Translations under genes and position numbers: made by a program
Source: Quillaja saponaria
Lineage: Eukaryota > Streptophyta > Magnoliopsida > Fabales > Quillajaceae
Direction: 5' to 3'
DNA length: 64,000 nucleotides
Assembly: GCA_029379385.1 (NCBI GenBank)
Contig: CM055613.1
Coordinates: 19,548,001-19,612,000 of the forward strand
Shown: positions 60,003-64,000 of the stretch, in pieces
Layout: every line of letters starts with the position of its first letter
Numbering within the stretch: the stretch's first letter is position 1
The notes under the pieces: generated by a model
Seen by the model: the letters and a program-made list of their open reading frames with translations, nothing else
What the model was told of the DNA's origin: nothing
Database searches by the model: none

Positions 60003-63000
60003 TTTTTTCTCGTCCTCTTCATCATCATCCTAGTACACATCTTTTTCTTTACCTTCCTCTTCCTCATCCTTTTCATCAGCATCCTCATACTCGTTCTCTT
60101 CATCATTTTTCTCATACTTATCCTCTTCATAATTTGGATCAACTTTAACACCTTTCTTTGGATCATACCAATGACACAAAAACAAGACAACTATATTATT
60201 CCCCTGATATTACAGCTCCATTATTTCAGTCAACATACCATGCCAATCAACTTCATTTTCATTGTAGCATTCACCTTTCACACATACACCACCACTCATA
60301 GTTTTCTTATATGCTCCATTAACATTGTATCCATTAACATTGTATCCTTTGAACGTTTTTACACATCTGCTCAAGAAAAGCCCTATATGTTATATATGTT
60401 GAGCAATGGATGAATCATTCATAACCCATGGATACCAAAAAATAGTTTATTCAAATTCAGTTATGCAAAATATGAATACAAATGCATTGCTTATCAAGCT
60501 AATGATAATTATTTCTTACAAGATCACATAGCCAATATGCAAGTTCTTATCATGACACTTCTGAATTTGTTGATGCGTGATACCAAGTTTTTGTTATTTC
60601 AACATCGCATTTTATTGGCTACAATGAAGATGAAATCATTGTTAATGCGTAGTATGTAGCATATTGTAAAACTATATTAGATAATAAGACATTTACTCCA
60701 CTTATAGACTCAACTCGTCATAATTCATCAGAACATATAGTTTAGCTGCTTTATATTCATCATCATCCAAATCTTTAAAATTATCACGACTAATTGTCCT
60801 ACCCAGATAACAAAAAATAGGAAGGCTCTCTTTCGTCATAATTCATCAGAACATATAGTTTAGCTGCTTTATATTCATCATCATCCAAATCTTTAAAATT
60901 ATCACGACTAATTGTCCTACCCAGATAACAAAAAATAGGAATGCTCTCTTCCACCTTATCCCCTCCATTGTCGTTGCTTCCTCTTGTCTTAATTTTGTTT
61001 AAATATTGCTAGCAAAATAAAGTGAACAAAAAATTAAGATTTTCTCCTAAATGTAGGCCTTAATGATAGAAGCTTCCACCCTTGCTTTATTTCGGGTCTT
61101 TTACTTTAGGCTATGCATACACCTAATAAATTAGACATACAAAAAATAATTTAAATTATTACAAAAATATTTTTTGATATTAGATTTAATGTAATGCTAT
61201 TGAGTTGTATTATTACCTCTTAAAGGGATACATCTAATGATATTGCACTAGACCACCATCCTTAGCTTCATAAGCTAAATGGATGATCAAATGTTCCATT
61301 AAATCAAAGAATCTTGGAAAAAAAATTATTTTCTAGTTTGCACAAGGTGACAACAATATTTTGTTTAAACAACTGCATATGGCCAACTGGTAATTCAGTT
61401 GAGCAAATGTCTTTGAAAAAAGTACTAAGTCCCATTAAAGCATCCTATATGCAATCTTTTACAAAGTCCCAAAATGCGACAGGTATTAATCTCTCCATAA
61501 AGACATGACATGACTTTTCATACCATAAAACTTACATTCATTGAGCTTCATACATTAAGACAAATTTGAAGCATACCCATTCGGAAACTTTAAATTTTTA
61601 GCTCACCCACATATCAACTTCTTCTATTTCTTATCTATGGTATATGCTGGTTTACTTACTTTTTGTTTGCCATTAGCCCTAACAGTAATTTCTAATTCTC
61701 GACGCTTGCATAAGATTGCCATATCAGCTTGCGCTTTGAGATTATCTTTAAATTTATCCTTGAAGTCCATAACTGTGTTAGATACATTATTCGAAATTTT
61801 TTTTTTCAATATGCATTAAATTCAGATTATGCCAAATAAGATTTGTGGATCAATAACCAAAGTCCTAAAAGATAGACTTCTTTGTCTAATTATGCATTAT
61901 CCTAAATGCATCAATATTTTTGTACCCATAACCAAATTGAACTTGTTTGCAAAAATTTACTCTTTGGAGCACTTCATTCCTAGTTAACTATGGTGGCGGT
62001 GGATCCCATTCTTCTTTGTTCTTTCTAAATGCATTTTTTTTTTTTCGAAATGGGTGATCATTTCGTAAGAATTGTTGATGACAATCAAACCAACATGGTT
62101 TCTGGCCATTTTTATGTTAGAAAGATTTCATATGCTCCATGCAATAAGAGGCATGCCAACTTACCATGTGTACTCTAACCCGAAAGCAATGCATAGGTGG
62201 AAAAGTCACTAATCATCCATAACAAGGCAGCTTTTATTGTAAAATTTTACTTCAATGAGGAGTCATAAGTTATAACACCATAACTCCACAACTTTTTCAA
62301 GTCATCCACCAATGGCCTTAAATAGATGTCTATATTTTTTCCAAGATGAAGTGGGCCAGGAATTATCAATGTCAAGAAAAAATATTTGCTCCTTCATACA
62401 TAATCCTAGAGGCAAGTTGTATGGAGTAACAAAAATTGGCCAACAAGAGTAAGGAGATGATGAATGATAGAATAAAGTGAACTCATCAGACGACAGAACC
62501 CATACAAACATTTTTGATTTCTTCTACAAACTCATAAATGTATTGTCAAAATGGTTGCAAGCCTCTGCATCTGACGGATAGACAATCATGTTTTCTTTTT
62601 CACAAATGTCGACCTTATGCCATGTCATTTGTTGACTAGTGCTCTCTACCATATAAAGTCTTTAGAGCCTTGGTATTATTGGTAGTTACCACAATACTTT
62701 CTTCGATACATTGGGTTGTTTAACATTATGTTTTGGTTTATAACAGGGACAACCACAAATATTATATTATGTCCTAAATTTGTCATCACCATAGTACAAA
62801 ATACAATCATTTGGACACATGTCTATCTTATCATAGCCAAGCCCTAACCCTTTCACTATCTTTTTGAATTCCTAAAAGTTTGCCAATAACTTTTCCTCGT
62901 ATGGCAACATGGATTTAATGACTAATATAAACCGATCAAAATTTTTTTTAGAAACATTGAATTTTCATTTACAATTTAAAATTTCTGTAATAGCATATAG

Positions 63001-63452
63001 CATTGTGTATATCTTGCATCCATTCTACAAAGGCTCATCGGTAGAGGTCAACATATCTAAGAACTTAACAGCAATCGAGATTTGGAATTTCTAGAGCAAA
63101 ATTGGAAAATGGCCCAACAGCATCCATTACCATAGTCTTTCATCAGATTGGATTCTCCTAAATCTTCCATTACATCATTAGATGATGGATTATGAACCCA
63201 ACGCTCACCATGTAAAGTCCATTTCCTATAGTTCTAGACAAAACCTTTGTTATATAGGTTTAGTTTGACATCATCTATTTCTAAAATTTTTGTATTATTG
63301 TAAAGTTAGCAAGGACACCTGATTTTTCTAGAATACACACAAGGGTGACAATATGTAAAATTGAGAAAATCTTCAACCCCATATATAAATTCATCTGTTA
63401 AATACCCACGAATAACTCGTGGATGATCTATCCATCTACATTCAAGATCCAT
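60003..63452 (-). pseudogene. CACTA TNP2-type transposase with DUF4216 tail, degenerate
   Basis: Begins MDLECRWIDHPRVIRGYLTD at 63452. In order one sees an RCPC zinc-type segment, TLHGERWVHNP, and the mid-domain with SLYSIIHHLL, FVTPYNLPLGLCMKEQIFFL and KNIDIYLRPLVDDLKKLWS. Next come KAALLWMISDFSTYALLSG and the KSCHVFMERLIPVAF...LSTFFKDICSTELPV...LCKLENNF block. Near 60.24-60.12 kb is the DUF4216 stretch NNIVVLFLCHWYDPKKGVKV, ending in an acidic tail. This enzyme cuts and pastes CACTA ends in the nucleus. There are numerous stops and frameshifts and a 118-bp tandem duplication (60716-60951), so this copy is dead. Confidence 0.88.
60716..60951. repeat. 118-bp tandem duplication in the transposase pseudogene
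   Basis: Units start at 60716 and 60834 with CGTCATAATTCATCAGAACA. They differ at only one clear position (GGAAGGCTC versus GGAATGCTC) before diverging at the end, so the duplication is much younger than the decay of the gene. On the minus strand it duplicates the ISRDNFKDLDDDEYKAAKLY segment. Confidence 0.93.
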
Positions 63453-63639
63453 ATTCTACACATCAGGGGTAAGATTGCTTCTCAAATGAACTCCAATATT
63501 ATAATGAGTTCTAGTTAGATAAGATGGTCCTAGCTTATCCCAATCAGGAAATACAAAGCCAGTAAAATTTGTTATAAATCATAAGTAGGTATCCTTTAAT
63601 AAGTGTGATAAAATGTCAAAAATGATTTTTACATATAAC

Positions 63640-63800
63640 TCAATGCAATTAAATTTTAAATTGTAAACTAGTTAGAATTAACTACATAAATCTTTTTCTT
63701 CTATTACTTTGATTCAAATACGTCATTTTTTTTCCAATACTAGAACAATCATACCCTCTTATTGTTTTACGTGTAATGTTGCTTTGTCTACTTAATGCAA
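63640..63800 (-). mobile_element. RTE-type LINE 3' scrap
   Basis: TAAACTAGTTAGAATTAACT (63664-63683) followed by ACATAAATC and a downstream pattern parallel to the better-preserved copy at 51.2 kb (for example ACTAGAACAATCATACC against CTAGAGCAATTATATCC). It is strongly decayed. Its neighbour on the left is the CACTA transposase start. Confidence 0.6.
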
Positions 63801-64000
63801 TATGAGTCTTTGGTTTAGTATTATGATTTGGCTAACCAAGAATAATTGGGAAAAGGAAGTTACTTGGCTATTCATGGTAACAAGCCATAATGTGAGACTA
63901 TAACGCTAATTTTGGTGTCTATGCAATTGTTTACTTTAAGGCACAATGTCTTAATGTTTATTAAAAAGTATTCTTTTTCTATTCATAAATATGTTTGACC
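63801..64000. other. end of window, nothing recognised
   Basis: AT-rich sequence with no supported feature. Confidence 0.4.

Larger units (their letters stand above)
51757..63490 (-). mobile_element. CACTA (En/Spm) transposon with TNP2 and a second gene, decayed
   Basis: Coding order on the minus strand is TNP2 transposase with DUF4216 (63452 to about 60000), then a Transposase_24-like gene (59697 to 52302), the usual two-gene plan of plant CACTA elements. The left part (51.78-52.12 kb) is packed with subterminal repeats of the type GAGGATAAG/CTTATCCTC. The left terminus is placed at CTACAATGGAGAAAA (51759), a decayed CACTACAA-type end. No right terminus was found before the window's last LINE scrap, so the right limit is set at the transposase start. 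A second CACTA (53665-57890) lies inside. Confidence 0.8.

Noticed and set aside
1..64000. CRISPR arrays, bacterial operons, rRNA or tRNA genes
   Set aside because: None seen. Direct repeats present are tandem or transposon-derived, without regular unique spacers, and no tRNA cloverleaf was recognised by eye.

Overview
The window looks like TE-rich chromosomal DNA of a eudicot plant. It is AT-rich, with long non-coding stretches, spliced-looking genes, plant-specific gene families (G-type lectin receptor kinase, CLE peptide, ITPK4-type inositol phosphate kinase, PPR) and typical plant transposons (hAT, CACTA, Ty1/copia, Ty3/gypsy chromovirus, L1 and RTE LINEs). I cannot name the species. No prokaryotic, CRISPR, rRNA or tRNA feature was seen.

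Layout. 1-1890: the 5' part of a G-type lectin S-receptor-like kinase on the minus strand, broken by a frameshift and by a 1.2-kb non-autonomous hAT element with a perfect 8-bp target duplication. 3.96-4.78 kb: an RTE LINE scrap. 6.0-6.3 kb: a short secreted-peptide gene of the CLE type. 8.6-10.1 kb: an intact ITPK4-like kinase, possibly with a leader exon near 12.8-12.9 kb. 13.0-13.4 kb: a three-unit tandem repeat. 13.9-19.7 kb: two L1-type LINE units in head-to-tail order.

From 21.5 kb onward almost everything is nested retroelements and DNA transposons. A Ty1/copia element with 120-bp LTRs (21.5-28.3 kb) carries a 4.4-kb solo LTR of a long-LTR gypsy family inside its RNase H region. Further copies of that LTR lie at 35.4-37.6 kb (internally deleted), 38.5-48.6 kb (5' LTR, PBS, degenerate RT and chromodomain remnant, truncated 3' LTR) and 41.5-45.1 kb (an inverted solo LTR nested inside the 5' LTR of its own relative). 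A fold-back pair of about 1-kb arms follows (48.7-51.2 kb), then an RTE LINE 3' end. Last is a large CACTA element (about 51.8-63.5 kb) with a decayed TNP2 transposase and a Transposase_24-like second gene. A second, 4.2-kb CACTA element (53.7-57.9 kb) sits inside that second gene.

Functionally, only the ITPK4-like kinase and the CLE-like peptide look like intact host genes. I found no evidence of a new multi-gene system. The most informative content is the set of precisely readable nested insertions with target-site duplications, which gives the order of events, plus several unexplained structures: a 98-bp near-perfect palindrome in an LTR, a six-unit 21-bp array in the hAT element, a LINE dimer, and a coding-like stretch of unknown origin inside the gypsy element.
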